The position numbers and the translations under genes were made by a program. The notes under the pieces were generated by a model that had not been told where the DNA came from, made no database searches, and worked only from the letters and a program-made list of their open reading frames with translations. Source: Effrenium voratum (Eukaryota > Sar > Dinophyceae > Suessiales > Symbiodiniaceae). From it: DNA of 64,000 nt. Below are positions 19,590 through 28,798 of this stretch, piece after piece; the stretch's first letter is position 1, and each line of letters opens with the position of its first letter. The stretch spans positions 243,501 through 307,500 of the forward strand of contig CAUJNA010003316.1 in NCBI GenBank assembly GCA_963377175.1, given 5' to 3'.

Positions 19590-20459
19590 ATGCCTCCAGC
19601 AAGACCGCTCAAACCAGGGTCGCATGCTTCCGACTCTCCAGGTACGCACAGACCAACTTCCAAGTCCGCATCCAGGCATCCAAGACGCCGCGTCAGGCAC
19701 CTACACGCAGCAGGCACTCAGGTGACGTGTTTGCATCATGCAATGGCATCCCTGCCGATGTCCCGTTGCAGAGGATCAATCATTTCCACTGACACAGGTT
19801 CCTCGAGCACACCCATGCCATGGCGCGTTCGAGACCACTGGGGGTCTGCATGGTCAGTGAAAAGGCCGCTCGAACAGGATGCCGACAGTGAAGCGCAGGA
19901 GTCCCTCGACTCTGAGCACCCCTTCTTGAAGCCAACCGCAAAACCAAAGCCGGTGCCTAAATTAAGGCCCCATCATAGCATTCAAGACTTGCATTCAAGC
20001 CCGCACGCAAGAGCAAGCAGCGCACCACACCCGCTTGCTGCCCAGCCACGTTCCGCAGAACATGAACCAACGCTGGAAACCGGTGCTCCGGTAGGCGTGC
20101 ACATGTTGACGCATCAACTCCGGCCTCCGCCTCCACTTAACCAGCCCAGAGCCCAGCCTGCACCAAGCCTCGCCCGTGGAGGCCTGCCAGTGACGCAGCC
20201 GTCGCCTCTCTTCCCATGGTTTGCTGAGCATTGCCACCCCTTGCCACGACCGCCCTGCAGGGCATTCCGACAGGCTCCGCATGAGATGCAGGAAGATGGA
20301 GTGGACGCGCATCGTCACTCCACCTGCATCTCAGAGCCTGCACTTCTAAGCAACGCTCAAGTAAAAAAGCGAGTGTCGAGTTTGCTTCGGTCGGATGCTT
20401 TTTTCCTTGCATGTCCTTGTAGGCTTGAAGCAGTGACCAAGATTCTAACGAAAAGGTAA
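19590..20459 (+). CDS. Doubtful 289-aa ORF in the GCATGC segment
   Basis: A long open frame of low complexity, rich in Pro, His, Ser and Arg (for example HHSIQDLHSSPHARASSAPH, RPPPPLNQPRAQPAPSLARG). It could be a disordered tail exon of the gene to its left, or simply GC-rich open sequence. GCATGC density falls off within it. No motif is recognised. Confidence 0.2.
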   Translation: MPPARPLKPGSHASDSPGTHRPTSKSASRHPRRRVRHLHAAGTQVTCLHHAMASLPMSRCRGSIISTDTGSSSTPMPWRVRDHWGSAWSVKRPLEQDADSEAQESLDSEHPFLKPTAKPKPVPKLRPHHSIQDLHSSPHARASSAPHPLAAQPRSAEHEPTLETGAPVGVHMLTHQLRPPPPLNQPRAQPAPSLARGGLPVTQPSPLFPWFAEHCHPLPRPPCRAFRQAPHEMQEDGVDAHRHSTCISEPALLSNAQVKKRVSSLLRSDAFFLACPCRLEAVTKILTKR

Positions 20460-20784
20460 AGCACCTGAAGTGGCACCAACCCTGGGGCGCTGCAGTCATC
20501 GTAACTGTTCTGGCCCAGCAAAAGTGCGACAGAGGGCTTTAAGCCAAAACTGTAGTGTGCTCCCTATGCACTTCTGACAGCCTTCAGTCGAATGGGACGG
20601 CAAGACCACGTAGCTTCTTGACTGTGGCACGTGCTGTTCTCAATGCAAAACGAGTCACATCGTCCTAACTGCAAAAGCACAACCAAAAACCAACCATGGA
20701 CAAGAGCTTGGAAGTACCCACAACCAATCACCATCGTAAGGGTTTGCAAAGTTGTCATAGGTTGTTGCCGGCAAAAGCAGCGAA

Positions 20785-22235
20785 TAATTAACGATGATAA
20801 TGATGATGATGATGAGGATGGCAGTTGCTTGCAAAGCAAGCATGTTTGTATCCGAGCAGGGGCTGCGGCGAGACAGCCTGGTTGATGCTTGGATGATGAT
20901 GATGATGATGTCCAAAATCTGAAAACACGAGGCTACAAAAAGACTTTAAGCTTGGAACATGTAGATGTGTGACATGATGACGACCGTGAGATTAATTGAT
21001 CAAGATGATCGCCATGATGATGCTGAAACAAGTATGATCATCGCACCGATAAAAAATGATGACAGTATTCCTGGCATTGCAAGCGGATGATGATAGTTAT
21101 CATGATGAAGATCACCGCAATAATGATGACTATCCTATTCTTGGTGCTGAAGGATGCCCAGTGGAGCGCTGGCCCTTTCCTATCACTTTCTCTGGGATAC
21201 AAACACTTGTATTTTCAAAAACTAGACTCTCCTGGACTTTTATATTCAGATTTTGGGCATCACCATCATCATTATCATCATCATTATCATCATCATCATC
21301 ATCATAAGCATCACAATCATCATCCTTATCATCATCAGCTGGGGATGTTGGGGATGTGAGACATAAGCAACGCTGGGGATGCTATCATCATCATCATCAT
21401 CATCATCATCAGGGGATGCTTGAGATGTTGCGATGATCGTCGCGATGGTGAGGATGAAGATACCACAATCTAGCATGAACAAATTGCTACTCAGCGCCGC
21501 TTGCGATGCCGGATGTGCCACCCTCAGTATCAGCTGCAGATGCCCGGGATGGGGTGATGATAGTCGTGACAATACAAATAATAACACGACGTTCCAGCCG
21601 CAAGAAGTCTGTATCCCTGCAGCCCTTGCTAGGACGCAGACATTTGCATGTTAAAAAGTTAAAACGTTTGTCTACAAGTACACATGGCCCTTTGATGTTT
21701 GTTGCTTGAAGACTAAACCGAATGTCTATTGCATATTATATGTTGGCAGGTTCCTTGTGTGTATTTGTTAATTTGAAGAGATGGGTTTCGGCTTCTTTGG
21801 TTTCCCTTTGGTTTCCTTTTGGTTGCCCCTTCGGTTTCGTTTCAGTGGTTCCGCTTTGGTTTCCTCTTGGCTTCTTTTTTGGTTTCCTTTTGGTCTATCG
21901 TTTGGTTTCGCTTGTCCCAATTGATGCCACATTTGGTGCCGTTTGCTACACAGGGGATGCCATCATCATCATCATCATCGTCGTCATCATCATCATCACC
22001 ATCATCATCACCATCATCATCCTCACCCTTATCATCATCAGCCAGGGAAGCTACGATGATCGTCACAACGATGAGGATGCGGGGGATGCAAGGAATGCTA
22101 TGATGATAGTTATCACTCATCATAGTCATCATCATGATGATCCTCATCATAGTCATCATCACCGCGGTCATCATCGTGATGATTATCATCATCTGCTTGC
22201 AACGCTGGGAAAGTGATCATCGTCTTCATCATCCT
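20785..22235. repeat. Scattered ATC/GAT microsatellites
   Basis: Blocks of GATGAT (20,790-20,820; 20,885-20,910; 20,965-21,110) and ATCATC (21,260-21,340; 21,385-21,412; 21,960-22,050; 22,100-22,195) are interspersed with unique DNA. A T/G-rich stretch at 21,785-21,915 contains repeated TTTGGTTTCC. The alternating orientation allows hairpins. No gene is seen. Confidence 0.85.
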
Positions 22236-22864
22236 CATCAAGGATCAGTATAAAGATGCCATGCGCCACCCTTCCCATGAGCCTCCCCTTTCCGGAGGAG
22301 GTCGGCGGATAAATTTTGTAAATGTGTTAGGGCCAATTGAATGAACTCTGTTGAGTTATTGTCAAACTTAAGTTTTTTTTGTGGGGGGGGACATTATTGC
22401 TATGTCAACTTTATCTTCAGGCGCAATTGAATTCTGTCCGTATTAGATTGTACTTATATTCTTCTTAGATTCTAGTTTTTTACCACTTATTTGGAAGAGA
22501 ATTCCAATTTAACTTGTAAGTAAATATGTAATTTCTGGTGGTGAACCATGTGCTTGCTCAATCCCAACAAGAATCCAGTTCACTTTGCAGTAAGGTCGTA
22601 TTGGAAAGGACATCATATTTGGACATTTTGGAGGACGCCGAGGCTCAGGGAATCCAAATTAATAGAGTTTGCTTTCTAAACTTAGTGTACGAGATATAGA
22701 AGATATAATATATAACATAAACAGACTGCAGAATTAGAAGATGCTTGCTCAGCCATTGCTTGTTGAATTTACCACATCGGGCAGTATGGCAAACAGGAAC
22801 AAGTAGCTTTGGGTGGTGTATTTTTAAATTTTTGGTTGAAACACGTTTTTGTCTTTTTTCTTTT
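22236..22864. other. Gene-free flank left of the virus
   Basis: About 630 bases, becoming AT-rich, with a T8G8 run near 22,375-22,390. I see no gene, repeat or RNA here. It is the host-side flank of the left terminal repeat. Confidence 0.5.
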
Positions 22865-22879
22865 GGGGGGGGGGAGGGG
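22865..22879 (+). repeat. G-run direct repeat at left virus boundary
   Basis: Ten G, one A, four G. The same arrangement (ten G, A, three G) lies just outside the right terminal repeat at 46,333-46,346 in the same orientation. It could be a target duplication or a chance homopolymer. Confidence 0.4.
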
Positions 22880-22883
22880 AACG

Positions 22884-23150
22884 AATGGTAAAAAGGGGGG
22901 GCCCGGGGGGTGGCCTGTTGATGGTTGCCTGTTCTGGTTTTTATGTTCATCTCAAATCTGTGTTCCCCCTTATTCGTTGTGAAAAGGGTGTTTTCAGGGA
23001 GCTTATTTTATCGTTTTCGTTAAGGTAATCACTTGGGTAAATTGTCGCCTTGCTCATTGTTGGGCTGGGGGCCGACATTTTTTTCATTTGAAAGAGTTAA
23101 CCCTTTTAGTAGTTGTCAAGTTCTGGGGTGTTGGTGGTGCTTTTGTTTTG
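22884..23150 (+). repeat. Left terminal inverted repeat
   Basis: From AATGGTAAAAAGGGGGGG to GGTGTTGGTGGTGCTTTTG it matches the complement of 46,062-46,327 with only a handful of differences and one or two single-base length changes. Outside AATGGTA the two flanks no longer match as inverted repeats. Confidence 0.93.
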
Positions 23151-23241
23151 TTGGCGTTTTTCTCACTAATTTTCATTTATAGGTTAAAAGTTCAGTATAA
23201 TTATAACATATAATATTTTACATGTTATTATTATATTATGA

Positions 23242-23763
23242 TTATAATTTCAGTTCAGGATAATAATTTAATTGATTTGTCTTACTTCTTTCATACATCA
23301 TTTTAAAAATAATATTAACATCTCCCACTGTATTCTGAACATTAAACTTTTTATTTTCAATAAATAATTTGATATTTTCTTTAACATCTCCTTTCTCTTG
23401 ACTATAACCCAACATCCATAATATATCATAAATCATGTCATGTTTTTTCTTACTGATTTTAAGAAACTGTTTAACATAATCGTAAGGTGGTATTTTATTT
23501 ACATTTAGAAATATTAAAATCTCATCTTCTACATTTCTATTATGTCTTCCTTTTATTCTCAACAGACATTTGATTAAAAATTGATTATCTCTCCATTCCT
23601 GACAATTTTCACATTCGTCTTTTTCATCCATTGAATAATTAATAATATTATTCACTATTTCATTAGGTAAATTTAATTTATACAATTCCATATTTTCTTT
23701 TTTGAAGTGACAACAATCATAGCATTTTTTATCGATATAATTATTGATTCCATCACCGTTCAT
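23242..23763 (-). CDS. F-box-like / Cys-rich accessory protein 1
   Basis: 173 aa, intact. The N-terminus has a Cys cluster (CYDCCHFKKEN), then LNLPNEIVNNIINYSM, which has the LPxEIxxxIxxY look of the first helix of an F-box, then CENCQEW. The rest is helical and lysine-rich (VKQFLKISKKKHDMIYDILW). It shares the LP..(I/V)..(I).Y plus CxxC layout with the genes at 23,929-24,468 and 24,788-25,291. ATG at 23,763 is preceded by the CTACTTAAAGA motif ~28 bases upstream. F-box proteins recruit targets to SCF ubiquitin ligases; that role is inferred only. It is the first gene inside the left terminal repeat. Confidence 0.6.
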   Translation of the reverse strand: MNGDGINNYIDKKCYDCCHFKKENMELYKLNLPNEIVNNIINYSMDEKDECENCQEWRDNQFLIKCLLRIKGRHNRNVEDEILIFLNVNKIPPYDYVKQFLKISKKKHDMIYDILWMLGYSQEKGDVKENIKLFIENKKFNVQNTVGDVNIIFKMMYERSKTNQLNYYPELKL

Positions 23764-23790
23764 TTTTCTCTTAATATATAAGGTAATATT

Positions 23791-23801
23791 TCTTTAAGTA
23801 G
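23791..23801 (-). promoter_or_regulatory. CTACTTAAAGA promoter motif, gene at 23,763
   Basis: The minus strand reads CTACTTAAAGA, then ATATTACCTTATATATTAAG, then the ATG. The same word precedes four other genes of this element at 22-33 bases from the start codon. Confidence 0.55.
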
Positions 23802-23928
23802 TTTTTTTGGCTAGGGGGTTGCTGGTCGGCTAGGTTGCTGGTCGTGGTCTGGGTTTCAGGTTTAATTTAAATGTCTTAACCTTCTTGTTAGATTATAAAA
23901 CAATGTTTAATCATATTATAATTAAATA

Positions 23929-24468
23929 TTATGATAAAGCCATGAAATCATTGTTTCTGTTATGTATAAATTTCAATGTAATATGTTCTATAGTAATGAT
24001 TTTGTCTCGTTTCATAGTCTGTTTTATTTCTTCAACTATTTTTTCAATATCAAATTGTAATGACGCTCTACTTGTTATCTTGTTCTGTGTGCTTGATGCA
24101 TAATAACTACAGTTGCAAATATTATTCTTATACATAATTTTCGAACTAATTTCTATTCCAACCTTTATTTCTTCATCATATTTCACCATTCTTAATAATT
24201 CTTTTGGTGGTTTCAACGCATATGAAAGTGCTTTATCACCTTTCAATCATATATTGCTAATCAACACATAATATCTACTTTCTCCTTCTCGTTCAAAAAT
24301 AGACGGTTTCCATTTCCTTTGTAAGACCCTTAATGCTTTACACTGTTTTAGTCTTTGCCACCCTTCATTGCCATTCACATAAGAAGCGATGTTTAACAAT
24401 GCTTCCATAGGTAAGCTAGCACAATTCTCAACCATAAAATTATTCTCTGACATTTTACCCTCACTCAT
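23929..24468 (-). pseudogene. F-box-like accessory protein 2, interrupted by in-frame TGA
   Basis: Starts at ATG 24,468 (MSEGKMSENNFMVENCASLP). SLPMEALLNIASYVNGNEGW and LKQCKALRVL follow the F-box pattern (LPxExLxxIxxYL...CK..R). After 73 codons a TGA at 24,247-24,249 interrupts, and the same frame then continues for 105 codons (KGDKALSYALKPPKELLRMV ... IKQTMKRDKIITIEHITLKF) to the stop at 23,929. There is no ATG at the restart, so this is one gene with a nonsense codon rather than two genes. The CTACTTAAAGA motif lies 29 bases upstream. Confidence 0.6.
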
Positions 24469-24496
24469 TTTTCTCTTTATATATAAGGTTTTTTTC

Positions 24497-24507
24497 TCTT
24501 TAAGTAG
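24497..24507 (-). promoter_or_regulatory. CTACTTAAAGA promoter motif, gene at 24,468
   Basis: Exact CTACTTAAAGA on the minus strand, followed by an ACCTTATATATAAAG-type stretch before the ATG at 24,468. Confidence 0.55.
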
Positions 24508-24787
24508 TTTTGGCTAGGGGTTGCTGGTCGGCTGGTCTGGGTTTCAGGTTTAATTTAAATGTCTTAACCTTCTTGTTAGATTATAAAACAATGTTTAATC
24601 ATATTATAAGATAATAATATTAATAAACAAAAGTTAATTTTACCCATATTCAATCTCACCAGCGATACAACCACTATAACAACTCATACTATACTCGCAA
24701 CAATAATGCTCGTATCCTTTTATTAATTGGTCTGTGTAAATTTCAATTAATTCGCTAAGAATATATCTCATACAATAATTGTTATTT

Positions 24788-25291
24788 CTATATGACCACC
24801 AACTGTTTAGGTTGGAAAGCTAAACCCACAACGTTTAAATTTTTTAAATCTTCAATGTTAAGACATTTTCTTAAAATGATACAAATTTCATTTTCATTAT
24901 TCTTACAGTATGATTTTAATGCTTGATAATACATTTTTCTATTTTTAAACCGTTCTTTAACTTCTTGTATATCAAATACTCGGTCAATGTGTTTTCTGTA
25001 ATGTCTTATTTTTATACTATATTGGTTTTCTGCTAGTAGTGTAAAAACATTATTTTGCATTAGTTTAATAACTTGTAGTTGAAGTTCTGCTTTTTCCAGT
25101 CCTTCTTCAGGAATGTCTTTATTTCTCATAAAATGTTCTTCTTCATCCATCAAATACCAACAATCAAAACATGTTACTCTAATATAGCCACCTATAAGAT
25201 TACACACATCAACAGGTAAAATATTAGCTAGTGCCACGACAGACTTACATTTATTTTTACAAGGACAATTATCATAATTAAACAGTGTCAT
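24788..25291 (-). CDS. F-box-like / Cys-rich accessory protein 3
   Basis: 167 aa, intact. N-terminal Cys pair region NCPCKNKCKSVVALANILP, then LPVDVCNLIGGYIRVTC and FDCWYLMDEEEHF, again the LP....LI..Y plus CxxC layout of the two genes to its left. The remainder is helical (LQLQVIKLMQNNVFTLLAEN; CIILRKCLNIEDLKNLNVVG). The start at 25,291 has the CTACTTAAAGA motif ~30 bases upstream. Membership in the F-box family is an inference from a short pattern; a viral zinc-binding protein is the alternative. Confidence 0.55.
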   Translation of the reverse strand: MTLFNYDNCPCKNKCKSVVALANILPVDVCNLIGGYIRVTCFDCWYLMDEEEHFMRNKDIPEEGLEKAELQLQVIKLMQNNVFTLLAENQYSIKIRHYRKHIDRVFDIQEVKERFKNRKMYYQALKSYCKNNENEICIILRKCLNIEDLKNLNVVGLAFQPKQLVVI

Positions 25292-25320
25292 TTTTTCTCT
25301 TACTATATTATATCCATTTT

Positions 25321-25331
25321 TCTTTAAGTAG
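25321..25331 (-). promoter_or_regulatory. CTACTTAAAGA promoter motif, gene at 25,291
   Basis: Exact CTACTTAAAGA on the minus strand. GATATAATATAGTAAGAG lies between it and the ATG at 25,291. Confidence 0.55.
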
Positions 25332-25395
25332 CTTGTATTTTATGTTAAGGGGTGGGGGTTTATATTGAAAAAATATTTTCTAACAATTTAATATA

Positions 25396-26310
25396 ATGGC
25401 GAGATTAACAAAAGACCAAATAATCAGCAACATCTATTACGACTTAGACGAGGGTTTCGGAAGCATACAAGCGACACACAAGAAGGCAAAGGAAGAAGAC
25501 CCAACAATAACAATAGACGATGTAAAGTCTTTCTTAAAGAAACAACCAAATAAACAAAAATTCCTATACCGCTCCATTCGCACGATATGAATATCAAATA
25601 GACATAATGCATATAATGCATATGTCACCTTTAGCAAAAGACAAGAACGTTCCACAGTATGCTTTAGTCGTGATTGACATCTTCAGTAAATTAGCAGATG
25701 TAATACCGATGGAGGAAAGAGACGGTGAGCACGTTTTGAAGGCGTTGAGAGCAAGCTTTAAAAAGATGGGTTATCCGATGTCCGTGTATTCTGATGACGA
25801 CGGAGCGTTTGCAACTAAAAATCAAGTTCAGGATTTCTTCAACAGGGAAGGAATAAACCACATCGTCACGAAGACCCACGCAAATGTGGCCGAGCGTTTT
25901 ATTAGACCGATGAAAAACAAAATTCACGATAGAGTTAGGTTTAACAACATGAAATGGACCGACGCCCTAACGCAAGCATTGAAACAGTATAACAGCACAT
26001 CTCACTCATCAACAAGGATGGCACCGTCTGAAGCACACAAGGACGACAATGAAATAAATGTAAAGGTCAATCTTAAACTACAAGAAAAAACAAAAGAAAG
26101 TATCCCAAAATAGAGGAGAACGACAAGGTAAAAGTGTTCCAAAAGAAAAAAGGTAATTACAGCGACAGAAAGGAGTATAACTCTAAATGGTCTAATCAAA
26201 TATTCAATATTGATAAAATTGAATATGATATTATGGGTAATAAAACTTACAAAGTAGCAGGAATAAACAAACCGCTTTTGAGACACGAAATTTTGTTAGT
26301 TAATGATTAA
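25396..26310 (+). pseudogene. DDE integrase of Polinton/retroviral type, two frameshifts
   Basis: Inserts the element DNA into the host genome. The frame opens with MARLTKDQIISNIYYDLDEG. Near 25,545-25,562 it must shift to read APFARYEYQIDIMHIMHMSP, then YALVVIDIFSKLADVIPMEE. Near 26,085-26,100 it must shift back to read the C-terminal domain (KVKVFQKKKGNYSD ... YKVAGINKPLLRHEILLVND). The catalytic acids are present: Asp in YQIDIM (25,601), Asp in YSDDDGAF (25,793) and Glu in NVAERFIR (25,892), spaced as in the rve family. Both shifts fall in A-rich runs, so real decay and assembly error are both possible. It ends tail to tail with the next minus gene. Confidence 0.85.
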
Positions 26311-26606
26311 ACGTATTTCTTGGTATCTTCTTTATACTTGACTTGATAGTAATCCAGACTTGATTGTTTAGGTTCTTTTATGATTTTTTCATTCAGTTTT
26401 TTAACATAAATGTTTCGTTTATTTTTGTATTCGCTACTGTCTCTATCTACTTCTTTTGCTTGATAATTGTTATTGTTATTATATGTAGGTTTAATATTCA
26501 TGCTCTTTAAGATGTTCAGTATGTTTTCATTTTGCTCCAACACTTTTTCTAATCTTGGAAACAACAACTCTAAACTACTGTCAATGTTCGCTAAATGTTC
26601 CTCCAT
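26307..26606 (-). CDS. Hypothetical coiled-coil protein, 99 aa
   Basis: Begins MEEHLANIDSSLELLFPRLE and continues KVLEQNENILNILKSMNI, a clear heptad-like helix over residues 1-40. An Asn run (YNNNNNYQ) and a lysine-rich tail (VKKLNEKIIKEPKQSSLDYY) follow. No family is recognised. Small coiled-coil proteins of this kind are usual near capsid genes. Its stop overlaps the integrase stop. Confidence 0.6.
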   Translation of the reverse strand: MEEHLANIDSSLELLFPRLEKVLEQNENILNILKSMNIKPTYNNNNNYQAKEVDRDSSEYKNKRNIYVKKLNEKIIKEPKQSSLDYYQVKYKEDTKKYV

Positions 26607-26676
26607 ATATACTAAATTATAAAACTAAACTTTTAAAACTAAATGTTGCAATTATGTTAAATCTACTCTTTAAATA

Positions 26677-27030
26677 CTAATTTTTCATTATTTGTTTAAC
26701 AGTTTCCTGAGTTTCCTTATCACCATTATCTGATGGAGTAACTCCCCTCCCAAAGCGAATAGCAATATTATGAACATCTGTTTCTAAAGTTAAATCACCG
26801 TCTTTAGTTTTATCAATATTCATTTTCTTATCATTCTTACTTATTTTGAAACTTGTTGGAATACACGAACATTTACAGTTTCCTTTCTTTTGTATTTCTA
26901 ATTCATTTTTCATTTCTAAGATTTTTTTACACATTGGACAAGCAAACTCAATAACTGATGTTTCTTTAACAATTTCTTCATCAGTTGAAGAAACAACTGG
27001 TTCAGTCTTATTCTTTTTCTTTCTTCCCAT
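26677..27030 (-). CDS. Small zinc-ribbon protein, 117 aa
   Basis: Lysine-rich N-terminus (MGRKKKNKTEPVVSSTDEE). Then IEFACPMCKKILEMKNELEI and KKGNCKCSCIPTSFKI supply two Cys pairs (CPMC and CKCSC) spaced as a zinc ribbon. The C-terminal half is DLTLETDVHNIAIRFGRGVT. The family is unrecognised; a transcription or DNA-binding role is conceivable. The start at 27,030 is preceded by TCTAAATATTAATATAG, the second promoter type of this element. Confidence 0.6.
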   Translation of the reverse strand: MGRKKKNKTEPVVSSTDEEIVKETSVIEFACPMCKKILEMKNELEIQKKGNCKCSCIPTSFKISKNDKKMNIDKTKDGDLTLETDVHNIAIRFGRGVTPSDNGDKETQETVKQIMKN

Positions 27031-27190
27031 CTATATTAATATTTAGATTTTCAATACAACGTATCACAAACTTAATTAATTCTAAAACAAAATAGCATAC
27101 TTTCTTCAATCTATTATCAGTTATAACAACTTGTTCTATATTTTCTACTTTATCTATTATATCAATACAATCTGAATAACTTCTATTCAT
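27008..27190 (-). CDS. Possible small protein, 60 aa
   Basis: From an ATG at 27,190 it reads MNRSYSDCIDIIDKVENIEQ, VVITDNRLKKVCYFVLELIK, FVIRCIENLNINIDGKKEKE. It is helical and overlaps the start of the zinc-ribbon gene by 23 bases in another frame. The A/T-rich region to 27,241 would serve as a divergent promoter with the ATPase. No family is known; it may be spurious. Confidence 0.35.
   Translation of the reverse strand: MNRSYSDCIDIIDKVENIEQVVITDNRLKKVCYFVLELIKFVIRCIENLNINIDGKKEKE
27031..27047 (-). promoter_or_regulatory. TCTAAATA-type promoter motif, gene at 27,030
   Basis: The minus strand reads TCTAAATATTAATATAG immediately before the ATG. Similar TCTAAATA...TATA words precede the ATPase, methyltransferase and capsid genes and the small gene at 28,780. 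Confidence 0.45.
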
Positions 27191-27214
27191 ATAAAATAAT
27201 AATAATAAATATTT

Positions 27215-27241
27215 TCTAAATAACTTTAATACTATTTTATT
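27215..27241 (+). promoter_or_regulatory. TCTAAATA-type promoter motif, packaging ATPase
   Basis: TCTAAATAACTTTAATACTA, ending directly at the ATG (27,242). Confidence 0.45.
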
Positions 27242-28101
27242 ATGTCTGATGTTCCAACAATAAAACCAATAAATATAACTGATTACGATTTCAAACAATC
27301 TAAATATGAACATGTACCAAAACTACCTTTTCGCTCAATTGTTGTTGCTTCATCAACGGGTGGCAAAACAGTTTTAATACAAAACCTTATCCTAAATGTT
27401 TATAGGGACTGCTTCGCCCGTATATTCATTTTTAGCCCGTCGGTTCATAATGACCCTACCTTCGTTGAAGTCAAGAAATATCAACAAGATAATATGAAGG
27501 TTGATGATGAAAAAGAAAAGTTATATTATGACACCTACCAACCTGAAGAACTGGAAGAAATAATTAACACACAAAGAAAGATAATTCATTATATGAAAGA
27601 ACAGAAGATGAAGAAACTACATTCAATTTAATCATAGTTGATGATTTTGCAGACGACCCTAAATTTGTTAGATATAGTAAGTTACTTCATGGACTGGCAA
27701 CGAGAGGCAGGCACGACGCCATTAGTTTTTGTTTAAGCGTTCAAAAATATCGTGTCCTAGCACCAATCTTTAGGTTGAATTCTAGTTCGTTGTATATCTT
27801 CAAGTTAAAGAATGTATCAGAGTTAATGTCATTCATTGAGGAAAACTCGGCCATCGTTGATAAAGAGCAACTGTTAAATATGTATCATAAAGCGGTAGAT
27901 GATAAGCCATACTCCTTCTTTTATGTTAATATGAATTCCAAAGATGTCAATAATATGTTTTATGTTCGATTTGAAAAAGCATTTAAAATAACATACAGAT
28001 TTAAATATATTATGTTATTTTATGATTTACCGTTAGACATTAAAAACCTTGTATTATCTTATAATTTAGGTGATGTTAGATTATTAAAAATAAAAAAATA
28101 A
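27242..28101 (+). pseudogene. A32/FtsK-type genome-packaging ATPase, one frameshift
   Basis: Pumps DNA into capsids. The frame opens MSDVPTIKPINITDYDFKQS. LPFRSIVVASSTGGKTVLIQ carries the Walker A lysine (GGKT). RIFIFSPSVHNDPTF follows. Near 27,600 the frame must move by one base, after which FNLIIVDDFADDPKF supplies Walker B (hhhhDD), and LLHGLATRGRHDAISFCLSV matches the sensor region of A32-like ATPases. The C-terminus ends FYDLPLDIKNLVLSYNLGD, again an LPxDIxxLVxxY phrase like the left-end genes. The shift lies in a GAAAGAACAGAAGATGAAG run. Confidence 0.85.
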
Positions 28102-28138
28102 GAATATTATTAAAAATTATATTAATAAATTTAAACCA

Positions 28139-28561
28139 GTGTATAAGTCTTACAAATTAAAGAATACACAATATTTTGAATTTGATAATATCAATATGAA
28201 ACATATTATCAATAACGGCATATCATATATTTTTAACTTAAGTGAGTTAGATAAATTACATCAAAAACATAAACCATTAAGATTATTAATTGAATATGAT
28301 ATATTTGTTACATCTACCTCATTTACTTGTTTGAATCATGTTCGTAATCGTACTTTAACATCAAATAATTTATTTGATATTTATTATTTTCTTAATAAAG
28401 ACATTTATGAAACTAATTTAGTGTATAGCCGTAATATGGATAATTTTATTTCATTACAAGTGAAAAAAATAACTATTAAAGTCATCAATGATGATAGACA
28501 AAGTTTTATTAGTAAATCTTATTCATATTTTTTAATTAATAATGTTAATGAATCATATTAA
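28139..28561 (+). CDS. Hypothetical protein, up to 140 aa
   Basis: The open frame has no ATG at its beginning (GTG at 28,139); the first Met is MKHIINNGISYIFNLSELDK near 28,196. Content is helical/beta, Asn/Ile/Tyr-rich (FNLSELDKLHQKHKPLRLLI, FDIYYFLNKDIYETN). The frame is also open upstream toward the end of the ATPase, so it might be a displaced extension. No family is recognised. Confidence 0.4.
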   Translation: MYKSYKLKNTQYFEFDNINMKHIINNGISYIFNLSELDKLHQKHKPLRLLIEYDIFVTSTSFTCLNHVRNRTLTSNNLFDIYYFLNKDIYETNLVYSRNMDNFISLQVKKITIKVINDDRQSFISKSYSYFLINNVNESY

Positions 28562-28597
28562 TATTATTAATTTAAATCAATGAAGCGTTGCATAAAT

Positions 28598-28780
28598 TCA
28601 ACGCAGGTAATTTATATAATAGTTTGTCCGATTTTGATTTTCTAACTTTTCTATTCTCGTTACACATCTTTGAATAGATTTTATTATTAAAGTATCCGCT
28701 CTCGTTTTTTCATCTACTCTTAAATTTTTAATGTCTTCCATACTGTTATTTTCTTCGTTTTTGCTTTGACCAATACCCAT
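28598..28780 (-). CDS. Small protein, 60 aa, possible N-myristoylation
   Basis: Begins MGIGQSKNEENNSMEDIKNL. Gly2 with Ser6 fits the N-myristoylation pattern (GxxxS), which would anchor it to a membrane. The rest is a helix rich in Arg/Lys/Glu (TRADTLIIKSIQRCVTRIEK). It lies just downstream of the fibre gene and is preceded by TCTAAATAATAATATATA. Myristoylation is an inference from the N-terminal sequence. Confidence 0.5.
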   Translation of the reverse strand: MGIGQSKNEENNSMEDIKNLRVDEKTRADTLIIKSIQRCVTRIEKLENQNRTNYYINYLR

Positions 28781-28798
28781 TATATATTATTATTTAGA
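28781..28798 (-). promoter_or_regulatory. TCTAAATA-type promoter motif, gene at 28,780
   Basis: TCTAAATAATAATATATA ends directly before the ATG at 28,780. It overlaps the stop region of the ancestral fibre frame. Confidence 0.45.

Larger units (their letters stand above)
14940..20460. other. GCATGC-enriched coding-like segment
   Basis: Between about 15,010 and 19,640 the palindrome GCATGC occurs about 35 times by eye (roughly one expected by chance in that length). Many further GCATG or CATGC words occur. The word lies in several reading frames and also in spacer DNA, so the excess is not an amino-acid effect. Plausible exons within the segment are listed separately. Candidate splice signals include GGGGTAAGACTGC at 15,396-15,408 and CTCTCTTTCAG at about 15,683-15,693. 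Boundaries are approximate. Confidence 0.6.
23761..24610. repeat. Duplicated promoter/leader block (two copies ~150 bases)
   Basis: The block from CTCTTAATATATAAGG through TTTCAGGTTTAATTTAAATG and GATTATAAAACAATG at 23,761-23,927 recurs at about 24,470-24,609. Thus the genes on either side arose or spread by tandem duplication with their promoter. The first copy carries an extra GGTTGCTGGTCG repeat. Confidence 0.8.
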
